Below, piece after piece: positions 1 to 5,460 of a stretch of 24,118 bases of DNA. The stretch covers positions 1 to 24,118 of the IMG/VR virus record IMGVR_UViG_3300045999_007352; one strand, 5' to 3'. The stretch comes from a virus. The position numbers and the translations under genes are program-made. The first letter of the stretch is position 1. Each line of letters begins with the position of its first letter. The notes beneath the pieces were generated by a model. That model did no database searches. It had not been told where the DNA came from and worked only from the letters and a program-made list of their open reading frames with translations.

Positions 1-9
1 AATATAAAT

Positions 10-225
10 TTGACACAAGCGGAATTGAATGAGCTGATTTATGCTTTAGGGGTAGCTCAAATAAATGGTAAAATGATACGTAAAGATGTATTTGAACAAT
101 TAGATGATAAATTGTTTAAAGCTTTAGTAGCTGAAAATTTGCGTATTCAAGAGCAAATTGAACAGGATAAGATTAGACGTGAATTGAATTTTAAGAGGAA
201 TTTTGTTAGACATGGTGATTACTAA
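10..225 (+). CDS. Small unrecognised protein, possibly 5'-truncated
   Basis: This is an open frame of 71 codons read from a TTG at position 10. The frame stays open to the left edge (codons for N-I-N precede it), so the true start may lie outside the window. The protein is hydrophilic and probably helical: after an N-terminal NELIYALGVAQINGK segment comes a charged stretch rich in Glu, Gln, Lys and Arg, which could be a short coiled coil. I recognise no domain. A non-ATG start would be unusual beside the other genes, although the upstream AATATAAAT resembles leaders used elsewhere in the window. It belongs to the rightward block of small genes, and its function is unknown. Confidence 0.55.
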   Translation: MTQAELNELIYALGVAQINGKMIRKDVFEQLDDKLFKALVAENLRIQEQIEQDKIRRELNFKRNFVRHGDY

Positions 226-272
226 TATATACTTATATAGGTAAGAAATTTTAAGTTAAAAAGTTAAAGGTT

Positions 273-416
273 ATGAGACGAATTAAAGCAATGGTTGAGT
301 CTGCCTTCACTAAATTAGAAGCAATAAACACACTTAACACATGGAGGTTGTTTGGTAACATTTCAGAAACACAATATAATAAGGGACGTGAATTGATTAG
401 AAAAGAATTTGAATAA
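273..416 (+). CDS. 47-residue unrecognised small protein
   Basis: This is a short reading frame starting at an ATG preceded by TTAAAGGTT, close to the AAAAGTT leader of the next gene. It encodes 47 residues beginning MRRIKAMVESAFTK and ending RKEFE. The protein is basic and probably helical, with no membrane segment and no motif I recognise. It ends 12 bases before the next ATG, within a run of small same-strand genes. Support comes from the leader and the tight spacing, not from homology. It could be a non-coding stretch, but packing and direction favour a gene. Confidence 0.5.
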   Translation: MRRIKAMVESAFTKLEAINTLNTWRLFGNISETQYNKGRELIRKEFE

Positions 417-428
417 AAAATAAAAGTT

Positions 429-632
429 ATGAAATACGAGATTACAGACAAAAAGAGTTACAAGACTGTATATTTTGCAATTGAACGTGAAGATGGAAGA
501 GAATATCGTGTTATTATAGCTGAGAATGATCTTTATGATGACTATCAAGTTATGGATGAAAATGGAGATATACTTGATAATGATGATCCATTAGCTGAAA
601 TGTTGATTGAAATGTGTGAAAAAAGTAAGTAA
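429..632 (+). CDS. 67-residue acidic protein, function unknown
   Basis: The gene starts at an ATG preceded by the A-rich leader AATAAAAGTT. The product is strongly acidic: an N-terminal probable beta-strand segment (KTVYFAIEREDGREYRVII) is followed by an Asp/Glu-rich tail containing DENGDILDNDDP. The alternation of hydrophobic and charged residues in the first half suggests a small beta-sheet fold. I recognise no family. Its stop codon ends one base before the ATG of the zinc-ribbon gene, so the two are probably co-transcribed and translationally coupled. Acidic small phage proteins are often host-inhibitory or DNA-mimicking, but nothing here shows that directly. Confidence 0.65.
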   Translation: MKYEITDKKSYKTVYFAIEREDGREYRVIIAENDLYDDYQVMDENGDILDNDDPLAEMLIEMCEKSK

Positions 633-633
633 T

Positions 634-864
634 ATGAAGGGCAAACATTGTTATAAGTGTAATAAATGGTATCCGCTATTCATGTTTAAGAAGGATAGCC
701 GCAAATTTCAATTACCAGTTGCTTTAGGTACAGTTAGGAACTGTAGGGTGTGTTTTTGGAAAGATAGTAGTAATGAGAATAAGGTTGTGAGGTGGCAAGA
801 TGGAAAATTTAACTTGGTACAACTAACATTTAAACAGCGATTAAAAGAATTATTCAGTAAATGA
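634..864 (+). CDS. Small two-CxxC zinc-ribbon protein
   Basis: The 76-residue product begins MKGKHCYKCNKWYP. One CxxC pair (CYKC) lies at residues 6-9 and a second (CRVC) near residues 38-41, the usual layout of a small zinc ribbon (C..C, a PLxxFxxD-like stretch, then C..C). Many phages of Bacteroidota carry such proteins, often with a basic or HNH-like tail; no HNH residues are visible here. The ATG at 634 is chosen over an upstream in-frame TTG at 607 because it sits one base after the preceding stop and does not run through the upstream gene. The basic C-terminus (RLKELFSK) would suit nucleic-acid binding. The role is not known. The stop overlaps the next ATG (ATGA). Confidence 0.7.
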   Translation: MKGKHCYKCNKWYPLFMFKKDSRKFQLPVALGTVRNCRVCFWKDSSNENKVVRWQDGKFNLVQLTFKQRLKELFSK

Positions 865-992
865 AAAATAAAATAAATATACATAAAATGGAGGAATTAG
901 GTTTCTTTATAGCAATGACTATAGTGTCAATTGTGATTGGAATGGCTATTGTGAGTGGCATAATTAAGTTAATAGATTTACTTAATAAATAA
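861..992 (+). CDS. 43-residue single-pass membrane protein
   Basis: The ATG at 861 overlaps the preceding TGA in an ATGA junction, which argues for real coupled translation. The 43-residue product has a short charged N-terminus (MKNKINIHKMEE), one long hydrophobic stretch of about 25 residues (roughly 13-37, FFIAMTIVSIVIGMAIVSG onward) and a short polar end, LLNK. It is therefore predicted to be a single-spanning inner-membrane peptide. No holin or antiholin signature can be assigned from so short a chain. Superinfection exclusion or a membrane-regulating role is possible but unsupported. Confidence 0.6.
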   Translation: MKNKINIHKMEELGFFIAMTIVSIVIGMAIVSGIIKLIDLLNK

Positions 993-997
993 TTGAT

Positions 998-1234
998 GTG
1001 ACACCAAAAGAAAAAGCATTAAACTTGATAGATAGGTTTGAAAATTATTCATTTATGGATATTGATAAACGAATATCGGCATTTTCATCAGCTAAAAAAT
1101 GTGCATTAATAGCAGTAGATGAGATAATAAACGCAAACCCAACTGGTGAATATGGTGATCCATTTATTGGTAATCATACTTATGATAATAAAGATTATTG
1201 GATAGCCGTAAAACAAGAAATAGAAAAGTTATGA
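998..1234 (+). CDS. Small protein of the MTPKEKA / VKQEIEKL family (copy 1)
   Basis: The 78-residue product starts at a GTG; no in-frame ATG exists near the start, and the N-terminus MTPKEKA matches that of the paralogue at 2041-2316. Both proteins also end YW..VKQEIEKL. Between these ends is a CALIAVDEII helix that corresponds to the MTVNEIINLL segment of the paralogue. I recognise this as a small uncharacterised family recurrent in phages of Bacteroidota. The composition suggests two or three helices and no membrane segment. The stop TGA overlaps the next ATG. The function is unknown, and duplication within this window is the main feature. Confidence 0.75.
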   Translation: MTPKEKALNLIDRFENYSFMDIDKRISAFSSAKKCALIAVDEIINANPTGEYGDPFIGNHTYDNKDYWIAVKQEIEKL

Positions 1235-1509
1235 CACGAAAAGAAATAGAACAACTAGCCGAAACACAATGGGAAGAATGTCATGGTTGTGATGAGAATG
1301 ATAAAGCATTTTGGATTAATGGTTTTGTTATTGGATACTTAAATGCTAGAGTAGATAATTTAAGTGATAGTATGGATAATTTAAATTTTAGAATAGATAA
1401 TCTAAATAATCAAATAGATCATAGTCAAAAGAAAATAGCAGACTTATTAATTAATGGTTTGGATTGTCATTATAGTGGCTTACCTTCACCTAAATCATAT
1501 GATATATGA
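1231..1509 (+). CDS. Small protein with a heptad-repeat coiled coil
   Basis: The 92-residue product starts at the ATG overlapping the previous stop (ATGA). An upstream in-frame ATG at 1198 would run through the end of the preceding gene and is not favoured. The middle (about residues 39-66) is built from four near-perfect seven-residue units, DNLSDSM, DNLNFRI, DNLNNQI and DHSQKKI, which spell a short parallel coiled coil. The N-terminal half has a WINGFVIGYLNA stretch like those in small phage proteins that carry an AYxxG motif. It is probably oligomeric. Function unknown. Its stop again overlaps the next ATG. Confidence 0.7.
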   Translation: MTRKEIEQLAETQWEECHGCDENDKAFWINGFVIGYLNARVDNLSDSMDNLNFRIDNLNNQIDHSQKKIADLLINGLDCHYSGLPSPKSYDI

Positions 1510-1772
1510 AACAACATACGGCAGTTAATTGGATTTTAATAGAATTACAAAATAAGTTTCCTAAAGAAATAGGTAATACGTATGAGGCTAATCAGTTTTT
1601 GTTTGAGTATTTATTTGAAAAAGCCAAAGCAATGGAGCAGGAGCAGTTGAAGAAATGTTACGAACACGCTATGTTAGCATTGTTAGAAACGGGTCATGGT
1701 GAATCATTTGAAGATTATTATAATAAAACATTTAAAGATAAAATATGGCACAACAAACAGACAATCCACTAG
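1506..1772 (+). CDS. Small protein of the AVEWL / QAKAME family (copy 1)
   Basis: The 88-residue product belongs to the same family as the genes at 1745-2044 and 2320-2616. All share an N-terminal (Q)xxAVxWL-type segment, here HTAVNWILIEL, then a central KAKAMEQEQL segment and a C-terminal aromatic motif, here EDYYNKTF. This copy has EQ where the other two have EKEQI. The ATG overlaps the preceding TGA. Its 3' end overlaps the next gene by 28 bases. I know this layout only as a recurrent uncharacterised small protein of Bacteroidota phages. The chain is helical and charged with no membrane segment. Confidence 0.75.
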   Translation: MKQHTAVNWILIELQNKFPKEIGNTYEANQFLFEYLFEKAKAMEQEQLKKCYEHAMLALLETGHGESFEDYYNKTFKDKIWHNKQTIH

Positions 1773-2044
1773 ACGAAAATGGCTATCCTGTGTATGGTAC
1801 ATTTAGACAACCAACAAAACAACAAAGCGCAGTAGAATGGTTATTTATGACATTAGCACTTACGCCAATGACTGATTGGTATAATGTTCTTGAACAAGCC
1901 AAAGCAATGGAGAAGGAGCAGATAATTAATGCTTATGGCGATGGTCAAGAGAATGGAATAAACTGTCAGAAAAAATTATCTAATGGTGATGATTGCAATA
2001 TAATTACTGCACTAGAATACTACAACGAAACTTATAATAAATGA
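1745..2044 (+). CDS. Small protein of the AVEWL / QAKAME family (copy 2)
   Basis: The 99-residue product has a polar N-terminal extension (MAQQTDNPLDENGYPVYG), then KQQSAVEWLF, EQAKAMEKEQI and the C-terminal EYYNETYNK. The last three blocks align with the copies at 1506 and 2320. The start overlaps the previous gene by 28 bases; no later in-frame ATG would keep the whole family domain, so the long overlap is accepted. Positions 1893-1936 match 2486-2529 in the third copy almost base for base. The stop overlaps the ATG of the next gene. Confidence 0.72.
   Translation: MAQQTDNPLDENGYPVYGTFRQPTKQQSAVEWLFMTLALTPMTDWYNVLEQAKAMEKEQIINAYGDGQENGINCQKKLSNGDDCNIITALEYYNETYNK
1893..1936 (+). repeat. 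Direct repeat, copy A (44 bp, one mismatch to copy B)
   Basis: Positions 1893-1926 are identical to 2486-2519 over 34 bases (beginning AACAAGCCAAAGCAATGGAG). After one mismatch, nine further bases match. It encodes the QAKAMEKEQI..AY block of the small-protein family. A third, shorter and more diverged copy lies at 1621-1646. Such nucleotide identity in otherwise diverged genes suggests recent duplication or gene conversion. Confidence 0.8.
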
Positions 2045-2316
2045 CACCGAAAGAAAAAGCAGAAGAGTTATTTCAAAGATATTTACGTGGAGTTTATTTC
2101 ATTAAATGTCCTAATGATATTAAAGAAACTTTAAACAAAATATACGAAAGACCTGAAATAACATTTGTAGAAATGGAAGACTATTCCAACACAAAGCCTA
2201 TAGCAAAGCATTATGCTTCAATGACAGTAAATGAGATTATAAATTTATTAAACAGTGATATTAACCCTTTAGTTAACTATTGGTATGAAGTAAAACAAGA
2301 AATAGAAAAACTATAA
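2041..2316 (+). CDS. Small protein of the MTPKEKA / VKQEIEKL family (copy 2)
   Basis: The 91-residue paralogue of the gene at 998-1234 has the same first seven residues (MTPKEKA) and the same C-terminus (YW.EVKQEIEKL). Its middle differs and is longer (ERPEITFVEMEDYSNTKP). The ATG overlaps the preceding TGA. The DNA encoding the VKQEIEK end (2289-2308) is identical over 20 bases to that of copy 1 (1207-1226), while the middles have drifted, so the ends are either under constraint or have been homogenised by recombination. Function unknown. Confidence 0.75.
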   Translation: MTPKEKAEELFQRYLRGVYFIKCPNDIKETLNKIYERPEITFVEMEDYSNTKPIAKHYASMTVNEIINLLNSDINPLVNYWYEVKQEIEKL

Positions 2317-2319
2317 ATT

Positions 2320-2616
2320 ATGGACAAGCTAGAATTTAACAACGAAAACCCAAGACTTGGCATAAAGGAAACTTCACCAAGTAAGAAACTTAACATAGGA
2401 GGACAACAAACGGCAGCTGAATGGTTATGGAGATGGCAAATGGATAACGAATTTGCATCATTTAAAGAAGGTGTAGATGCATATAAACAAGCCAAAGCAA
2501 TGGAGAAGGAGCAGATAATGAATGCTTATATTGCGGGTTATGATGATGCGAAATGTAATCATATAAACGATGTAGAGAATTATATAAATGACTTAAATTA
2601 TTTAAATAGTAAATAA
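2320..2616 (+). CDS. Small protein of the AVEWL / QAKAME family (copy 3)
   Basis: The 98-residue product has an N-terminal extension (MDKLEFNNENPRLGIKE), then GGQQTAAEWLWRWQ, KQAKAMEKEQIMNAY and a C-terminal NYINDLNYL segment in place of the EYYNETY motif of copy 2. The start ATG follows a CTATAAATT leader three bases after the upstream stop. Together with the copies at 1506 and 1745 it shows a family that has expanded in place. No catalytic motif is visible. Next gene begins one base after its stop. Confidence 0.75.
   Translation: MDKLEFNNENPRLGIKETSPSKKLNIGGQQTAAEWLWRWQMDNEFASFKEGVDAYKQAKAMEKEQIMNAYIAGYDDAKCNHINDVENYINDLNYLNSK
2486..2529 (+). repeat. Direct repeat, copy B (44 bp, one mismatch to copy A)
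   Basis: This is the partner of 1893-1936, lying inside the gene at 2320-2616 and in the same reading frame relative to the protein family. The single difference is G at 2520 against T at 1927. It is a possible site for homologous recombination that would delete or duplicate the genes between the copies. Confidence 0.8.
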
Positions 2617-2617
2617 T

Positions 2618-2815
2618 ATGTTTGTATACAATATTACTTTAGAACGTCTAGAAGAAATTGATCAAGAACGTCAAACCACTATGAATGATCCTAAATTTCA
2701 AGAGTGGATTAGTAAATTAAATGTTTCCCAATCATATGTTAACCCAGAGGGTTTATTAAAAGCCCGTGATTTAACAAGTCAATACAACTATTCAGAGTAT
2801 AGTTTTAGTCTATAG
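2618..2815 (+). CDS. 65-residue unrecognised protein
   Basis: This gene starts one base after the preceding stop. The product begins MFVYNITLERLEEIDQERQ and contains a PKFQEWISKLNV helix; the C-terminus (NYSEYSFSL) is rich in Ser and Tyr. There is no membrane segment and no motif I can name. It is the last member of the small-gene block, because a strong hairpin lies 26 bases after its stop. It is probably co-transcribed with the upstream small genes. Function unknown. Confidence 0.62.
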   Translation: MFVYNITLERLEEIDQERQTTMNDPKFQEWISKLNVSQSYVNPEGLLKARDLTSQYNYSEYSFSL

Positions 2816-2841
2816 TTGGTTAGTTTTTAATGTTTTATAAC

Positions 2842-2873
2842 AGGGAGTCCGGTTTTATTGACCGTGACTCCCT
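2842..2873 (+). terminator. 12-bp hairpin, probable transcription terminator
   Basis: The left arm AGGGAGTCCGGT (2842-2853) pairs with ACCG (2861-2864) and GACTCCCT (2866-2873). The structure has a 7-base loop and one bulged T at 2865. The stem is far more G+C-rich than the surroundings and lies just after a block of small genes. The downstream sequence is only moderately T-rich (TTGCTATCTTTATTATAT), with no long T run, so an attenuator or mRNA-stabilising hairpin is an alternative. Confidence 0.65.
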
Positions 2874-2904
2874 TGCTATCTTTATTATATAAGAAATTAA
2901 GAAA

Positions 2905-3009
2905 ATGATTTGGTTGTTTATAATATTAGTAATTGTGGTGAATTTGGTCGAAGTAGTGAAAGATGTTATCGATATTATTGGTTTGATTATTAAGCGAATT
3001 TTTAGATAA
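2905..3009 (+). CDS. 34-residue membrane peptide
   Basis: This very short reading frame has an A-rich leader (AAGAAATTAAGAAA). The product begins MIWLFIILVIVVNLVEVV and is hydrophobic for most of its length, with a basic end, IIKRIFR. It is predicted to be a single-pass membrane peptide with the basic tail inside. It lies alone between the hairpin at 2842-2873 and the RadA-like gene. Support is the leader, the composition and the lack of other content; no homology can be claimed. Confidence 0.45.
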   Translation: MIWLFIILVIVVNLVEVVKDVIDIIGLIIKRIFR

Positions 3010-3038
3010 TTGACCGCAACTCATTTAATAAATTTAGA

Positions 3039-3050
3039 TATAAATAAAAA
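3039..3050 (+). promoter_or_regulatory. Shared leader motif TATAAATAAAAA (copy 1)
   Basis: This 12-mer is identical to 5446-5457 and 6734-6745 and lies 9 bases before the ATG at 3060. It may be a promoter -10-type element (its first eight bases equal the T4 late consensus TATAAATA) or an A-rich translation-initiation leader as in Bacteroidota. A TTG at 3010-3012 and TAAATTT at 3029 could form a host-type promoter just upstream, but with short spacing. Confidence 0.45.
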
Positions 3051-3059
3051 GTAAATAGT

Positions 3060-3878
3060 ATGAACACAGGTAAAAAAAGAGGTCGTCCAAGTAAGAAACA
3101 AGTAACTGAGTATCAAGTTTCAATTCCAACTAAAATTGATTTTGATATTGTTAAGTTGAATAATTTGGATATTGACCCTAGAATGATGGAAACCATGAAA
3201 AGTGGAATGATGATCGATGATTTGATTTCACACGAAGGTGGTATACCGTGTTCAACTAATATTATGTGTATTGGTGATCCAGGGGTAGGTAAAACAACTG
3301 TACTATTAGATATTTTAGCAGGTGTTCAGAACCGCGGTAGAAAATGTTTGTTCATATCTGGTGAAATGGGTAAAAAACAAATGTTCAAATATACACAACG
3401 TTTTCCACAATTTGGTTCTATTCAAACATTGTTTATGTCTGATTATTTAGAACACAACACTAAAGATGTAATTGAACAGGTTATGAATATGGGTTGGGAT
3501 TTAATTTTGATTGACTCAATCGCTGAAATTATAGAAGGTGTTCGTGACGACAATAAATGGGATCGTAAACAAGCTGAATCATGGTTAGTTGATTTGTGTG
3601 TTAAGAATAATAAAGGTGAAAATAGAAAAGATGCTTATACATCGTTTTTATTAATTCAACAAGTTACTAAATCAGGTGAATTTGTAGGTTCAAATAAATT
3701 GAAACACATGACTGACGCGATGATGGAAATGCGCCGTGAATCAGAAAGAAATGGTGGTGGAACATATATGAATTTCATCAAGAATAGAAATGGTAATGTG
3801 GATATTAAGTTTGGTTATCAACTACAAAACGATAGCATTTATTACGGAACAATGGTTAATGAAGGTGATGATGAATAA
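3060..3878 (+). CDS. RadA/Sms-like RecA-fold ATPase, core only, with AT-hook
   Basis: The 272-residue product has a Walker A at 72-79 (GDPGVGKT), an SGE motif at 100-102, a Walker B at 148-153 (LILIDS), an LIQQVTKSGEFVGS stretch near 198-211 and a KNRNG motif at 241-245. The last matches the KNRFG signature of RadA, and the LKHMTDAMMEM segment corresponds to RadA's LEHMVD region. The N-terminal zinc finger and the C-terminal Lon-like domain of cellular RadA (about 450 residues) are both absent. A basic RGRPSKK at the N-terminus (7-13) is a classic AT-hook. RadA promotes branch migration in recombination; a phage version would act in recombination or recombination-dependent replication. A DnaB-like or KaiC-like role is less likely given KNRxG. 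Confidence 0.82.
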   Translation: MNTGKKRGRPSKKQVTEYQVSIPTKIDFDIVKLNNLDIDPRMMETMKSGMMIDDLISHEGGIPCSTNIMCIGDPGVGKTTVLLDILAGVQNRGRKCLFISGEMGKKQMFKYTQRFPQFGSIQTLFMSDYLEHNTKDVIEQVMNMGWDLILIDSIAEIIEGVRDDNKWDRKQAESWLVDLCVKNNKGENRKDAYTSFLLIQQVTKSGEFVGSNKLKHMTDAMMEMRRESERNGGGTYMNFIKNRNGNVDIKFGYQLQNDSIYYGTMVNEGDDE

Positions 3879-3912
3879 TTTTCACCTCAATTCTTTAATT
3901 AAATTTAAATAT

Positions 3913-4137
3913 ATGAAAGTTAAATATACACCCGGTACACCTGAAGGATTGGTAGGTAAAACATATACAGTAGAAATAATAGGCATGAGAATATCTAAGT
4001 TCAGAGCAGTACTTAATAAGCCAATGATCCAAGAGGTGAGAATCAAATATAAAGATGGTAAGACTGAATGGATTGATGGAATGAAATTCTTTAGTGATAC
4101 TCAGACAAATAAATTTTTAGAACATCACTCATATTAA
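3913..4137 (+). CDS. 74-residue unrecognised protein
   Basis: The start is the ATG at 3913, preceded by the A/T leader AAATTTAAATAT. A longer in-frame extension to 3790 would overlap most of the RadA 3' end in another frame and is rejected. The product begins MKVKYTPGTPEGLVGKTY and alternates hydrophobic and charged residues (TVEIIGMRIS, VRIKYKDGKTEWIDG), which suggests a small beta-barrel or SH3-like fold. No family is recognised. It lies between the RadA-like ATPase and a 46-residue gene in the same direction. Confidence 0.65.
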   Translation: MKVKYTPGTPEGLVGKTYTVEIIGMRISKFRAVLNKPMIQEVRIKYKDGKTEWIDGMKFFSDTQTNKFLEHHSY

Positions 4138-4148
4138 AATATAAAGTT

Positions 4149-4289
4149 ATGAATAAGAAAGAAAATTTTAAATGTATTGATGGTCTATATTATGTAGGTG
4201 ATATTATAGATATAGATGGTAACCCATGGGTTAATGAAGAACAACTTGAGTTAATTATTGAAGAAATTAATAATGGAATTGAAAATTAA
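4149..4289 (+). CDS. 46-residue acidic protein
   Basis: The ATG at 4149 follows the leader ATATAAAGTT, matching the AAAGTTATG pattern of neighbouring starts. The product begins MNKKENFKCIDGLYYVGD and continues with an acidic helix (EEQLELIIEEINNG). It is not recognised. It ends 13 bases before the ATG of the 377-residue gene. Leader and spacing are the main support. Confidence 0.55.
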   Translation: MNKKENFKCIDGLYYVGDIIDIDGNPWVNEEQLELIIEEINNGIEN

Positions 4290-4302
4290 TAAATAAAAAG
4301 TT

Positions 4303-5436
4303 ATGTTGAATAAAATTATTGAAATCAATATTGGAGAATTTTATGGTAATAGTAGCCAAAAATCATTAGATTGGAGACTTGTTCATCATTGGGGAGGCGA
4401 TTGTCGTTATTTTATTAAAGAAAAAGAAAGTAAAGAACTTCAATCATTATTTAAATTTGTAAATGATTCTAAAAATACTATTAATAAAGGAGATAAGGTA
4501 TACGCTTCTAAAGCCAGTGAATTACCTAGATTTAAATTGAAAGAATTTATTAAGGAAAAAGGTTTGAAAAAAACATCTCGTTATAACCAATCTGATATTA
4601 TTATTATCAATAGAGGTTATTTTGTAGATATGCTTAAGGAATGTAAATTTAAAGACTATGTTTTTATTAAAGGTGATTTTATAGAAACTAAAATTAAAAG
4701 AAAAGATACCAATGATGCCACTTATGATAATTTTAAAACAACTTTAAAAAATAGTAAGGATAAAGACACTGTGGTTATAGTATCTGACTATACAGTAAAT
4801 GAAATAGAAAAAAGAAACTTATTTCAAAACTACCCAACTGAGAGAGCTGTATATAATACTTATTCTACTAAAATGAAAGGTACATATATAAATTTCTATC
4901 GTAACCATCGTTTGGAAAATCTATTAGATATACTTTATAATAATAGAAAAGAAATAATGAATGGTAAAATAAAGATTATATTTGATGAAGATATGTTTGT
5001 TGAGTTGAATCAAGAAGGAATTGAACTTGATAATGAATATTTACAAACACTTCGTGATATGCTGTTTAGTAAAGATGAATCCAATATTAAATTAGGATTT
5101 GAAATGATGTCTAATTTAGTAGTTAATAACCATATGTTATTATCAGTTTCATTTTTGTTGAATGAATTAATTCATACAACTAAATTCAGACCAAGTTATT
5201 ATACATCGTCTAATACCAACTTAAAATCGTTATTTAAACTACTTAGAACAAAAGGCATACATTGGGAAAGTGATTGGAAAACGTTTGGTACTGGGTTGAG
5301 AAATAATTTTAGAGATGGTATTGAAGGTGATATTGTTAAAAAATTCTTATTAGACAATATTAATCGTGAATTCAAATTAAGTAATTCAGCTGCTGAATCA
5401 TTAGTAGATATTGTTTTTACGACCGAGGCTCAATAA
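4303..5436 (+). CDS. 377-residue protein of unknown function upstream of the VWA/MoxR pair
   Basis: The gene starts at an ATG with leader AATAAAAAGTT. The product is soluble, lysine- and asparagine-rich and has no membrane segment. The N-terminal ~200 residues include SDIIIINRGYF, KDYVFIKGDF and DTVVIVSDY, suggesting an alpha/beta fold with repeated strands. The C-terminal half is helical, with MLFSKDESNIKLGFEMM and NNHMLLSVSFLLNEL, resembling helical-repeat segments. I see no catalytic motif and cannot name a family. It lies 24 bases before the VWA-metallopeptidase gene on the same strand, so a working link with that pair is possible. A DNA- or protein-binding scaffold is as good a guess as any. 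Confidence 0.75.
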   Translation: MLNKIIEINIGEFYGNSSQKSLDWRLVHHWGGDCRYFIKEKESKELQSLFKFVNDSKNTINKGDKVYASKASELPRFKLKEFIKEKGLKKTSRYNQSDIIIINRGYFVDMLKECKFKDYVFIKGDFIETKIKRKDTNDATYDNFKTTLKNSKDKDTVVIVSDYTVNEIEKRNLFQNYPTERAVYNTYSTKMKGTYINFYRNHRLENLLDILYNNRKEIMNGKIKIIFDEDMFVELNQEGIELDNEYLQTLRDMLFSKDESNIKLGFEMMSNLVVNNHMLLSVSFLLNELIHTTKFRPSYYTSSNTNLKSLFKLLRTKGIHWESDWKTFGTGLRNNFRDGIEGDIVKKFLLDNINREFKLSNSAAESLVDIVFTTEAQ

Positions 5437-5445
5437 ATAAATTAA

Positions 5446-5457
5446 TATAAATAAAAA
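5446..5457 (+). promoter_or_regulatory. Shared leader motif TATAAATAAAAA (copy 2)
   Basis: The 12-mer is identical to those at 3039 and 6734 and sits three bases before the ATG at 5461. Its closeness to the start codon leaves room for almost no 5' leader if it is a -10-type element, so a translation role is at least as likely at this copy. Confidence 0.4.
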
Positions 5458-5460
5458 TAT

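Noticed and set aside
251-548. Overlapping minus-strand open frames near the start
   Set aside because: They are antisense to plus-strand genes with good leaders and have low-complexity, Phe/Ile/Ser-rich translations typical of reversed A+T-rich coding DNA.
1198-1230. Upstream ATG for the heptad-repeat protein
   Set aside because: The ATG at 1231 forms a standard ATGA junction like its neighbours, and the extension overlaps the end of the family-A gene.
2842-2873. Riboswitch or structured ncRNA at the hairpin
   Set aside because: Only one simple stem-loop is visible, with no conserved junction or pseudoknot; a terminator or stabilising hairpin explains it.
861-3009. tRNA genes or a CRISPR array in the small-gene region
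   Set aside because: No cloverleaf with a GTTC-type T-arm was seen, and the repeats present are in-frame coding repeats, not regularly spaced.
3790-3912. Upstream extension of the 74-residue gene through the RadA 3' end
   Set aside because: It would overlap 89 bases of a firm gene in another frame; the ATG at 3913 has a typical A/T leader.
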